A model generated the notes under the pieces. It ran no database searches and had not been told where the DNA came from. It was given only the letters and a program-made list of their open reading frames with translations. From CAZLMG01 sp964560765 (lineage in GTDB: Bacteria > Bdellovibrionota_B > Oligoflexia > Oligoflexales > CAZLMG01), in contig CAZLMG010000016.1 of the NCBI GenBank assembly GCA_964560765.1, positions 1 through 64,000 of the forward strand: a DNA stretch of 64,000 nucleotides. The letters run 5' to 3'. Both the position numbers and the translations under genes were made by a program. Positions 15,895 to 23,525 of this stretch are shown piece after piece (the first letter of the stretch is position 1; each line of letters starts with the position of its first letter).

Positions 15895-17517
15895 CTAAGT
15901 TCCGTTTCTCTTGCAAGCCTTAGCATCCCCAACCGGAGCCCGCGCATCGAAGCCAAAGACATGCATATCGTCGATCGCCCAAGCGACAACGTTTTCATTG
16001 CCATCGTAGACCATCGTCCTAAGGAAGTAATGGCCATCGCGATTCGGACCGGAATCATGCACTTCCATCTGGAATGGACGCTCGACCTGTGAATCCACCG
16101 GCACGCTCATGACCGTGGCCCAAATGAGTTTCTCATCGGCACAGCGTATCGCGCGCTCTACGAGAATGCGCTTGGCGCTGATCGGAAAGCGCAGGTTAAA
16201 CTGAAAGGGCTGCTTAGCACGAAAGCGCTTTTTCCCACGCGGCCAAACGAAGTACGCCTCTCCTGCGGGAACGCTGGCAGCCGAGCGGATATAGGTCGTA
16301 AAGATGGTTTCATCAAAGTCAGGAATGTCGCCCCAACGATAGCTTTCTGATGCGCCCTGATGGTGAAACTGCACGCCGTGCGGCCCCTTAACGTCATAGC
16401 ATTGAGTAAATGGCACTGGCGGCTCGCTACGCGCTAAGACCTGGCAGATATTCTTGACGACATCACCCAGGCGTCGCAGCTGCCATGGAGTGAACCAGGT
16501 GGGATTAGCGTTCACGCGGTGGCCTTGCTCATTGTAGCGCCCTGAATTCCCAACTAACATGACCACAACCGCATCATCCACGGTGCGAATTTCACCGGCG
16601 GCACCAGTCATCTCGACGGCCCACTCGATCGGCGTCACTTCGAGAGGAAATTCCACAACGGAATTGTCAGCAGGAATGATGTAATGCGCCCGCAAGCGCG
16701 TCATTTCCTGCGAGTCGGTGAGATTTTGAATCTCCAAGCAAGCAGAAAGGTTCATAGGACAGTGCACCACTTCGATGTGATCAGGTTTATTTGGCAAATT
16801 GCTCGGGTGGCTGACGAGTTCAAATTGCCGCGCATTGATGATGTAGCTTGCTTGGCGCAAGGCTAACTGAAAGTACAGCTGTCCTTCCGGCGGGAACTCG
16901 GCGACGCGAATCTGCCGACGTTCAGGCGACAATTCAAGTTTTTCGCCAGTAGCCGGATCTTGCCAAATGCGTCCCTCGTTCATCAACCCCATGAGCGACA
17001 TCGCCCACAGTACCTGGTTCGCACGGGATTGGGATCCACCAGCACGATGCAGTTTGGCGAGCTCTGATAACCAAACGTAATGCTCTTCACCGGTGCGCGG
17101 GTCACGTACCAGTTTGTATTCCCGTAGCTGCTCGGCAACCCATTTGGCATAGGCATCCAGCTGCACGGCGAAGGAGTCGGCGTTCTCGGCGTCCGCAATG
17201 CCCAGCGTTTCACGGGGAACGCCAAATGCTGTCTCGGAAATGCGAAAGCCTAGAAACACGCGATTCTCTTCGGCGGTTTCTGTGAGATAGGGCACTCGGG
17301 AAGCATCTGGCGTCATCCCCGATTCCAGCATGGCGACGCCCACCAAGTAGCGCAAGGGAATGCCGTATTCTTGCGACTTGGTCACAAATAGCCTTTCCAC
17401 TTCGCCCTTGGGCCGCGTACCACCGCCTTCGGTCGGACGGCGATCGCCGCAACCCGCGGCAGTCATGAGGGCAAGAACTCCCAACAGATGAAGGCCGTAA
17501 GTAATCAATTGAGACAT
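15895..17517 (-). CDS. Large lipoprotein with a lysozyme-fold-like N-terminal region
   Basis: 540 aa from ATG 17517, which has GGGGAG five bases upstream; earlier in-frame starts lack one. Signal peptide with lipobox MTAAGC. Residues about 45-75 (FVTKSQEYGIPLRYLVGVAM followed by LESGM) resemble the helix that carries the catalytic Glu in lysozyme-like transglycosylases, and further on VWLSELAKLHRAGGSQSR also fits a helical muramidase-type domain. The C-terminal 300 residues look beta-rich and carry several isolated cysteines. The family is unknown to me; a periplasmic or outer-membrane peptidoglycan-related role is inferred weakly. Confidence 0.75.
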   Translation of the reverse strand: MSQLITYGLHLLGVLALMTAAGCGDRRPTEGGGTRPKGEVERLFVTKSQEYGIPLRYLVGVAMLESGMTPDASRVPYLTETAEENRVFLGFRISETAFGVPRETLGIADAENADSFAVQLDAYAKWVAEQLREYKLVRDPRTGEEHYVWLSELAKLHRAGGSQSRANQVLWAMSLMGLMNEGRIWQDPATGEKLELSPERRQIRVAEFPPEGQLYFQLALRQASYIINARQFELVSHPSNLPNKPDHIEVVHCPMNLSACLEIQNLTDSQEMTRLRAHYIIPADNSVVEFPLEVTPIEWAVEMTGAAGEIRTVDDAVVVMLVGNSGRYNEQGHRVNANPTWFTPWQLRRLGDVVKNICQVLARSEPPVPFTQCYDVKGPHGVQFHHQGASESYRWGDIPDFDETIFTTYIRSAASVPAGEAYFVWPRGKKRFRAKQPFQFNLRFPISAKRILVERAIRCADEKLIWATVMSVPVDSQVERPFQMEVHDSGPNRDGHYFLRTMVYDGNENVVAWAIDDMHVFGFDARAPVGDAKACKRNGT

Positions 17518-17648
17518 GGCAACTCCCCTGGATTCGGCCCATGTGGTCGCAGAACGCGCCCCGACGCCGAAGTGAACTGTATGCAATCAGTATAACGCGG
17601 CACAACCCTCGGTAACAAATGCATGAACTGCCAGCTGTCCGATGCCTC

Positions 17649-17677
17649 TTGGTGTTCCGACACGGCTGTAATAGAAT
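17649..17677 (+). promoter_or_regulatory. Candidate promoter of the alpha/beta hydrolase gene
   Basis: TTGGTG at 17649-17654 and TAGAAT at 17672-17677 with 17 bases between them; the start codon is 36 bases downstream. The -10 is identical to that proposed upstream of the PilZ gene at 5523. Confidence 0.5.
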
Positions 17678-17713
17678 GTTTCCGAAGTGTCGTGATTTTT
17701 CCACGAGGTGTCG

Positions 17714-18598
17714 ATGCCTTACATTCTTGGCGGCAGGGTTGTTGAAGACCACGGACTGTATGTAGAAGAACATGGACAGGGCGAGCCTCTCGTTCTCATC
17801 TGCGGCTTGGCCCGCTCCATGCGCCATTGGCTTGGATTTGAGAAATTGCTGGCGCAGCATTTTCGCGTGATCACCATCGACAATCGGGGAATTGGTCGTT
17901 CTTCAGGCTTGCCCATGACGCACCGACATTCCATTGCCGATTTGGCGGGCGATGTGGTGAGCGTCCTCGATGCCCTTGGCGTTGATCGCGCTCACATCGT
18001 CGGACTGTCATTGGGTGGCATGGTGAGCATGGCGCTTGGCTTCAATCATCCCGGTCGCGTGCGCACACTGACGATCATCAATTCTTCTATTGCGGGGACT
18101 TTGAAAACTCGCCTGTCGGTCTTAGCCACCGTTCGCCTAGCTCTCGAAGGGCTGGACTTGCGCCGGCGCCAGAAGGTACTAGCCGATTACCTGCTGACCC
18201 AAGTGTCAAAAACAGAGCGCAACCGCATTGTTGAGCTTTGGCAGGAGTTCGATGCACAGGAGCCCCTGGTGGTGGCCAATGTTCTCGCGCAATTTTGGGC
18301 AGCGTTTCGCTTTCATGTCGATGAAAAGCTTGCCCGCATCTCCGCGCCGACCATGGTACTGGGGGCCAGTCACGATGCCTTCGTGCCTTTGCGGAACAGC
18401 AAGGTCATCCATGACGCGATCCCGCATTCCATCTTTCGCGTCATCGAAGGGGGCGGCCATGAGGTCGTCGTGGATATGCCAGATGCGGTTTGCGATGCCA
18501 TTTTGAGCTTCATCGAGCACCGGGAGTTGCACGATCCGCACGTCATGGATGGGGATATGATGCTCGAGGCTGCAGCTCAGGAGTCGCAGGCCGGTTAA
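17714..18598 (+). CDS. Alpha/beta hydrolase
   Basis: 294 aa from ATG 17714 with GAGG just upstream (a GTG two codons earlier overlaps that site). The fold signatures are clear: oxyanion region LICGLARSMRHW, TIDNRGIGRSSG, nucleophile elbow GLSLGGM, catalytic Asp in SHDAFVP and His in GGGHEVV. The fold is shared by esterases, lipases, dehalogenases and C-C hydrolases, and the substrate cannot be told. Cytoplasmic, no signal peptide. Its TAA stop shares a TTAA with the convergent DUF420-like gene. Confidence 0.9.
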   Translation: MPYILGGRVVEDHGLYVEEHGQGEPLVLICGLARSMRHWLGFEKLLAQHFRVITIDNRGIGRSSGLPMTHRHSIADLAGDVVSVLDALGVDRAHIVGLSLGGMVSMALGFNHPGRVRTLTIINSSIAGTLKTRLSVLATVRLALEGLDLRRRQKVLADYLLTQVSKTERNRIVELWQEFDAQEPLVVANVLAQFWAAFRFHVDEKLARISAPTMVLGASHDAFVPLRNSKVIHDAIPHSIFRVIEGGGHEVVVDMPDAVCDAILSFIEHRELHDPHVMDGDMMLEAAAQESQAG

Positions 18599-19065
18599 GC
18601 CATAAATGCCAGGTAATAAAATACGTAGCCCGTCAGGGTCGTGGCATACATCAGGACCGCCGCCCATCGAGCCATTGCTTTATGCCGCCGGCTGAATGTC
18701 CCAGGGCGTGGTGGCCAGCCAAAGTTCTTGTAGGCAGTCCAAAGAGTCACAATCCAAAGCAGGGTCGCGGATATCGCTACCGCCAAATGAACATATAGTA
18801 CTGGAAACAGCCACGTATCGTAGTACGGCGAAGGAGTGGCCAGGTGTCGCCACCCAAAGATACGCACTTCAATCTCAAAAAATGTGACGACCACGAAAAG
18901 TACCGCACCCAGAATGTACTGCAGTCTGCCGTGCAATTCGTAACGACCGTGAACACGAATCTGGATGAGGGAATAGGTCAGGACCGGAAGGATGAGGGCC
19001 ATACCGATGACCACCAAATCGATGGCCAAGGATCCACGACTAAAGGGAATAACTCCTGGAAACAC
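18595..19065 (-). CDS. DUF420/YozB-like membrane protein
   Basis: 156 aa from GTG 19065, which has AGGAG six to eight bases upstream; a TTG at 19128 would add 21 residues with no ribosome-binding site. Four hydrophobic helices, a HGRYELHGRLQY segment after the first helix, YVHLAVAISA in the third and RRHKAMAR before the fourth give a pattern of conserved histidines like DUF420 proteins, which sit near cytochrome oxidase assembly genes in other genomes. No oxidase genes are nearby here. Function unknown; heme or copper handling is a guess from the family context. Confidence 0.75.
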   Translation of the reverse strand: MFPGVIPFSRGSLAIDLVVIGMALILPVLTYSLIQIRVHGRYELHGRLQYILGAVLFVVVTFFEIEVRIFGWRHLATPSPYYDTWLFPVLYVHLAVAISATLLWIVTLWTAYKNFGWPPRPGTFSRRHKAMARWAAVLMYATTLTGYVFYYLAFMA

Positions 19066-19176
19066 GGCGACTCCTCGACTCGATGACGAGCTTCCATAAA
19101 TACCAAAATTGTGGCCGGCATGCCACAAATGCTATTGCATCAGGAAATGTTTTAAGGCAGATTGTCGTTTCCCAGT

Positions 19177-19252
19177 GGGGGATTAGCTCAGTTGGTAGAG
19201 CACTAGATTTGCATTCTAGGGGTCAGGAGTTCGACTCTCCTATCCTCCACCA
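19177..19252 (+). tRNA. tRNA-Ala (anticodon TGC)
   Basis: 76 bases including the encoded CCA. Acceptor stem GGGGGAT pairs with ATCCTCC and contains the G3:U70 wobble pair that identifies alanine tRNA. D arm GCTC-AGTTGGTA-GAGC, anticodon arm CTAGA-TTTGCAT-TCTAG with anticodon TGC, variable loop GGGTC, T arm AGGAG-TTCGACT-CTCCT. Stand-alone gene followed by a strong terminator. Confidence 0.97.
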
Positions 19253-19270
19253 CTTCGTCAAATAGTCTAA

Positions 19271-19309
19271 CCCTGACTTTTTTAAAAAAGAGTCAGGGTT
19301 TTCTTTTTT
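19271..19309 (+). terminator. Intrinsic terminator after tRNA-Ala
   Basis: CCCTGACT and AGTCAGGG form an 8-bp stem that extends through a TTTTTTAAAAAA centre, followed by TTTTCTTTTTT. One of the strongest terminators in the window. Confidence 0.92.
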
Positions 19310-19364
19310 GGGGATTCGTCGCCCCCTGGAATAGCACAGGCCATTCGCCACTTTCGCTCAGTTC

Positions 19365-20165
19365 CTACAGCATAGGAGGCTTCCATTGAATAGTTTTGGA
19401 TTTATTATGCCTACCAAGGGCATACGTTTTCTTATCCGCTGATACTTTACTTAGCGATCTTGCCTCAAACATTTTCGTCACATCGTCGATTTCAACTTGG
19501 AGCTTTTCGGCAATAGACTGTTCAAGAAGATCATAAACATTGGGATCTGAGACTGAAACAAACAGGTCAGGGGACATTTCAAACTTGGCTTCCAAGCGTC
19601 CGATTGCTTGGATTACAAAGTGCTCCTGAGCATTGTCCGCAAATACTCGATAAACAAACTCCTTACCTTGGCTTGTTACCGATTTCCAATCACTTTTTAT
19701 TCGATCGAACCTATCCCGTTCAGAATCATCTGGCCCAAATCTTCTCACTGCAAAAAGCCTGGGGGCCATGAAAGACTTCATGCGGTGAATAAGCTCGCCA
19801 TCCCATCCCCCGCCCAATAGCGGCTCTACCATTGTGTTTTGTCCGTCAACATACATCGAGAAAGCTTCTCCATTGTCTAGCATCAAAAACGAATGCCAGC
19901 CGACGATTCGAGAATACTTGTAGCTATCGCTCTTATACTCGATGGTATAGTCGGTAATTGCTGACTTGGGAATTTTGATGTCATCATTGATATGAATAAT
20001 ATCTGGAAAGTACGATGACGGGTCCTGCAGTAACTTGATCCAATAACTCAAAACCTGATCTTGCGTGACGACGTCATCATAGCTCTTCGTAGCGCTTTGG
20101 ACTTTTCGGTCTTTACACGATGTGAGCAACATAAATAGGATAAAAACCAATCCCAGATATTTCAT
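19365..20165 (-). CDS. Hypothetical lipoprotein in accessory patch
   Basis: 266 aa from ATG 20165 (GAGG eight bases upstream). Lipobox MLLTSC at residues 12-17. The mature protein is rich in Lys, Asp, Ser and Tyr, and its DNA looks more AT-rich than that of neighbours. A central block (VGWHSFLMLDNGEAFSMYVD, then VEPLLGGGWDGELIHRMKSF) looks beta-rich; the C-terminal part is helical. I do not recognise a family. It lies between tRNA-Ala and eroded toxin and ATPase fragments, so it may be a later acquisition. Confidence 0.75.
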   Translation of the reverse strand: MKYLGLVFILFMLLTSCKDRKVQSATKSYDDVVTQDQVLSYWIKLLQDPSSYFPDIIHINDDIKIPKSAITDYTIEYKSDSYKYSRIVGWHSFLMLDNGEAFSMYVDGQNTMVEPLLGGGWDGELIHRMKSFMAPRLFAVRRFGPDDSERDRFDRIKSDWKSVTSQGKEFVYRVFADNAQEHFVIQAIGRLEAKFEMSPDLFVSVSDPNVYDLLEQSIAEKLQVEIDDVTKMFEARSLSKVSADKKTYALGRHNKSKTIQWKPPML

Positions 20166-20313
20166 GGCACTCACCTCACAGCTCGTAGATTTGATGAAGC
20201 TTCTTCTGAAAGCAAAACCTTAGATGAAAAATAGACCGTTGTTGGTTCTGTATAAATAGGAAGTGATAGAAAAGCATAATCCCTCATCCGACTCTTCTCA
20301 GAAAGTGCCAACC

Positions 20314-20460
20314 TCACAGGCGCAGTTTCATTTTTTTCCCGGCTGCTTTCAACTCTTTGTCGATAGTTAGCAGTCGTCCGTTATACCTTCTAGCTGTTAC
20401 CACATAAAACATATCATAGGCTGTCCAAAGGCTGTCATGTTGTAAGCAATTGCCGCAGCG
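20314..20460 (-). pseudogene. PIN-domain (VapC-type) toxin, C-terminal remnant
   Basis: The minus strand keeps an open frame of about 48 codons ending at the TGA at 20314-20316. It reads HDSLWTAYDMFYVVTARRY and then NGRLLTIDKELKAA, the third and fourth conserved blocks of PIN-domain ribonucleases (AYD...YVxLA, LLTxD). The N-terminal half with the first acidic residues is missing: the homology stops near 20460, where an unrelated fragment begins on the other strand. No antitoxin is recognisable next to it. A decayed toxin-antitoxin locus is the simplest reading. Confidence 0.6.
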
Positions 20461-20725
20461 AAAACTTCTTGCGAAAGCTATATTGGCGGCTGGCTGGATT
20501 TAGAGCGGCCTTCCGATCTGAATGAACTGACAGATGCCGTGGTTTATTTAAATTCCAGAATGGACCAGCTGGTTTGCATCGATGAAAGTGCTCAACTACT
20601 CCAAAATCGGTCAATCACTCGACCAAACCCACCCAACCGTTGCATCGCACATTGATATCCTGGAATCGACACTTATCGCCATGATTCACCTTCGAGAAAA
20701 ACTCTCGGAACCCAACAATCCTTGA
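20446..20725 (+). pseudogene. AAA_14/DUF4143-type ATPase, internally deleted remnant
   Basis: Two reading frames carry parts of one family. From 20446 the frame reads KTSCESYIGGWLDLERPSD and then LVCIDESAQ, matching the DLExPxDL and Walker B (hDEhQ) regions of these ATPases. The frame shifts near 20582, and from there KVLNYSKIGQSLDQTHP and VASHIDILEST match the C-terminal winged-helix part, ending at TGA 20723-20725. The P-loop region and about 150 residues between the two parts are gone. This is a non-functional fragment. Confidence 0.6.
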
Positions 20726-20766
20726 ACTTCAGGAGTGAACTTAGCGGTCTATATCCGCGGCAGCAC

Positions 20767-20804
20767 ACTTGAACTCAAGTCAACAATGTTTCGCCCCCAT
20801 TGTT
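20767..20804. promoter_or_regulatory. Two adjacent inverted repeats upstream of the UDG-like lipoprotein gene
   Basis: ACTTGA-AC-TCAAGT at 20767-20780 and AACAATG-N9-CATTGTT at 20782-20804. The second overlaps the proposed -35 element at 20800-20805, a classic repressor position. Confidence 0.45.
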
Positions 20805-20829
20805 CACTCCATCTCATCTGCGCTAAAAT
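20800..20829 (+). promoter_or_regulatory. Candidate promoter of the UDG-like lipoprotein gene
   Basis: TTGTTC at 20800-20805 and TAAAAT at 20824-20829 with 18 bases between them, about 55 bases upstream of the ATG at 20885. This placement also argues against the longer start at 20735. Confidence 0.5.
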
Positions 20830-20884
20830 AGAGCGACACTTCTGCAAACATTCTTGTTCTCATATCTCGCAAAGGGGATTGCCG

Positions 20885-23455
20885 ATGGCTTTACTTGGGC
20901 ACCGTGCCGACCAGCCGATGTGGCGACATCTGTACATCGTATCGATTCTTTTCAGTTCGCTAGCACTCGATGGCTGTCGCCAGCGCGCTGACTCGGGGCT
21001 TGACCAGCAAGCGGGCAGTGAGGACGCCAAGTATCGCGGCAAGGGATCATTTCCGATTTGGGAATATGATCCGGGTCCTAGCACCAAGAACGATCAAGGC
21101 ACATCTCTGATCGACTTGCATGCTAGCATTCCCTACTTTCCCGGCTTTTCCATGGGCATATATGGCAAGCAGTTCTTTCGCCCAGCCTATGGCCCAATTC
21201 CCTGGCGCATGATGCTGAAAAAGAACAGCGTCAAAATCCTTTTCATCGGTCAGGACGGCACGCACATCGCTGAAGCAGCTGGTCGACCCGCAACTGCCGG
21301 CTTTGGTGGCCGCGCCCAGGACTTGGCGGAATATTTCGGCGTCAGTTCGAGCGCCGCTTTTATCAACGCGTACGCGTTCACGATCAAGTGGCAGTACGGC
21401 GTATTTGACGCGCCGGTGATCTCAGGAGCGAGCGACGCAAGTAAGAAGTTGCAGTTCTCGTCCTTCACGCCCAACCCCGTGTGGATGATGTCCAACGATC
21501 AAGACAGCCGCATCGCCCAGTGGCGAAACGACTTGATCGAGTGGATCATCGCCAACAACCCCGACTCTTTGAAAATGATCGTCTTGTTCGGCGGCGCAGC
21601 ACGTGATGCCATGGGCTCGTTCGTTGTCAGCCGCGGTGGCGAAGTCGGTGGTCGGTACTCGGCTGCAGAGATTGCAAAAAACAAGATCCAAGTGGGCGAG
21701 TTTAAGGTTGTGCCCGCAGGCGGCAACAAGCAGGCGAGCGTTCTGCTCGACAAAACTGGTCGCGACATGTACCAACCAGCCAATGCGGAAGACTTTAAGG
21801 CGAAGTTCAATGCTGATCCCGCTGGATTCATGAGTCGCATTGCCTTACCAGCCGGAGGCTTGGAGGGAAGCGGTCTCATTCATGAGGCACAGCTGGGTGG
21901 CTACGATATCGGTCGCAAAATGATGATTGATGGCAAGCAGACAATCTCGCTAAAAGGCCTGAAACTGCGTAGTGGCGGCAGCGTGAAGCAGGATGTCTTG
22001 GTCACACAGCTTCCGCATCCCACCGCGCTTAGTATGATGACTAAGCCACAGGCTTCAGACGCCGTCAAAAAGGGCCTTACTGGCTTTTCCAAATATCGTA
22101 GCTGGAAGATCGAAGCGGATCCCTACTTTGAGAACACCTACGCTCAAGGAAAAGACTTCGTCTATGGACGCGGCGACATGGGTCCAGAGTATTATGATTT
22201 CGGCGCACCCAACTCCCGCATGGTCAACGTTTCCACCGCCTCTCGTCAAGGAGCCGACACCATCGTCTTTGGCACGCGGGAAAAAGTTCGCTTTGACACC
22301 CGCAAGCTAGCGGAAATGCGAGATGGCAAACCATCTTCACGTCCGCCGGCTGATGAAGTGTGGACGACGCGGCCTTTCAGCAAAGAGCGTCGCTACACCT
22401 TCGATCCGGGCCCACCAATTGAGATGGCTAAGGTCATGAAAAAATCCCTGCCACGCGATGAAGCCTTTGTAAAGGCTCGAGCCATCAATGGCGACTATGC
22501 CCACTATCGCGGCAAGTGGGACAAGCCAGCGGTCGTCGTGATTGCCGACGCGCACGGTGAAGACGATCTGCTGACGGCTCGTGCCTTGACGGGAAGTCGC
22601 GGTCAGTTTTTACATAGCCTCGTTAGTTCCTTGCGAGTCGGCCAGGGGACCGTTGGTGACAACTACTTAGTACTGAAGACTCACCCTTATGCGGCGCGGG
22701 AAACGAGCCCAGAGCTGTGGAATGACTCCGTGCAGAGAACTCGCGAGTATCGCGAGGCACTTTTCAAGGCAGTCTTTGGTCGTGGCGGCGCCAAGTCAGC
22801 GGTGATCATTCTAGACGGCGAAGTTGCGGCTGCGGAATTTGCCGCTCTGCAACCGGAATTGGCGCAGAATGCCGTCGTCATTCGCCGCGACTCAGACAAA
22901 GCGGATTCGGGCTTGGCCACTGCGGCGCGCGACCTGGCCAAAGCAGGCTTCACCGGCGCCACCTTCAATGGCAAGATGGCCGATATACCTCGCAGCCATC
23001 TGCCATATTTTGCCCGTGTTTGGGAAGGAACCTCAGGCGATCGCGTGATCACCTCAAATGACCCTGCGCAACGCGGCAAAGCCTTTGCGATCGTTGCTCC
23101 GCGCTGGACTTACACCCAGAACTTCAGCATGAACCGTGCCGATGTTGCCTCCTGTCGGGCACTTCGTGGCAAGATTTTGTCGGCGAAGGTGCGGCTGAAC
23201 TTTGACGAATCTGTTGGCGATTACTACGCCCGCATACGCAATCCGAACGCCCGGGTTCCTGATCGGTGTGATCAGTCCTCGGACTCGGCGAATGATGGCG
23301 AAGGATTTGCTGGCGCTATAGCTGGTGCGATTGACTGGGCAAATGATGGGCACATGAGCATCATGCTGCCTGGTGCCGAGCAGCCAGAAGAACATCAGAA
23401 CAACGAAACAGATCCTAACGAGCTGCAACTTGAGTTCAGAGAGTCGCTAAACTGA
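20885..23455 (+). CDS. Lipoprotein with uracil-DNA-glycosylase-like motifs (possibly two domains)
   Basis: 856 aa from ATG 20885, preceded by AAGGGGA; this start gives a signal peptide with lipobox LALDGC (Cys31). A GTG at 20735 lies upstream of the likely promoter. Residues 118-160 read KILFIGQDGTH, GRPATAGFGG, then a helix and FINAYAF, the order of the UDG superfamily (GQD/GEAPG motif, GRPxxG, conserved Asn). IVLFGGAARDAM (233-244) matches the second-strand LGxxA block and TQLPHPTAL (374-382) the HPS motif. A second weaker copy seems to begin near residue 594 with PAVVVIADAHG and TGSRGQFLHSLV, ending IPRSHLPYF and GTSGDRV. UDG proteins repair DNA in the cytoplasm; finding these motifs in an exported lipoprotein is unexpected, so the fold may be reused for something else. 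Confidence 0.75.
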   Translation: MALLGHRADQPMWRHLYIVSILFSSLALDGCRQRADSGLDQQAGSEDAKYRGKGSFPIWEYDPGPSTKNDQGTSLIDLHASIPYFPGFSMGIYGKQFFRPAYGPIPWRMMLKKNSVKILFIGQDGTHIAEAAGRPATAGFGGRAQDLAEYFGVSSSAAFINAYAFTIKWQYGVFDAPVISGASDASKKLQFSSFTPNPVWMMSNDQDSRIAQWRNDLIEWIIANNPDSLKMIVLFGGAARDAMGSFVVSRGGEVGGRYSAAEIAKNKIQVGEFKVVPAGGNKQASVLLDKTGRDMYQPANAEDFKAKFNADPAGFMSRIALPAGGLEGSGLIHEAQLGGYDIGRKMMIDGKQTISLKGLKLRSGGSVKQDVLVTQLPHPTALSMMTKPQASDAVKKGLTGFSKYRSWKIEADPYFENTYAQGKDFVYGRGDMGPEYYDFGAPNSRMVNVSTASRQGADTIVFGTREKVRFDTRKLAEMRDGKPSSRPPADEVWTTRPFSKERRYTFDPGPPIEMAKVMKKSLPRDEAFVKARAINGDYAHYRGKWDKPAVVVIADAHGEDDLLTARALTGSRGQFLHSLVSSLRVGQGTVGDNYLVLKTHPYAARETSPELWNDSVQRTREYREALFKAVFGRGGAKSAVIILDGEVAAAEFAALQPELAQNAVVIRRDSDKADSGLATAARDLAKAGFTGATFNGKMADIPRSHLPYFARVWEGTSGDRVITSNDPAQRGKAFAIVAPRWTYTQNFSMNRADVASCRALRGKILSAKVRLNFDESVGDYYARIRNPNARVPDRCDQSSDSANDGEGFAGAIAGAIDWANDGHMSIMLPGAEQPEEHQNNETDPNELQLEFRESLN

Positions 23456-23483
23456 TGCGCAGAATCCGGCGATAAAACTTGGA

Positions 23484-23514
23484 GCCAGGTGGTAACGCCT
23501 GGCCCATTTTTTTT
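23484..23514 (+). terminator. Intrinsic terminator after the UDG-like lipoprotein gene
   Basis: GCCAGG, loop TGGTAACG, CCTGGC, then CCA and eight T. It lies about 30 bases after the stop and just before the ribosome-binding site of the next gene, so read-through would couple the two genes. Confidence 0.8.
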
Positions 23515-23525
23515 GGAGACATGCT

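Noticed and set aside
19230..20725. Attachment-site duplicate of the tRNA-Ala 3' end
   Set aside because: I looked for a second copy of the last 15-20 bases of the tRNA in the accessory patch and saw none, so integration at this tRNA stays unproven.
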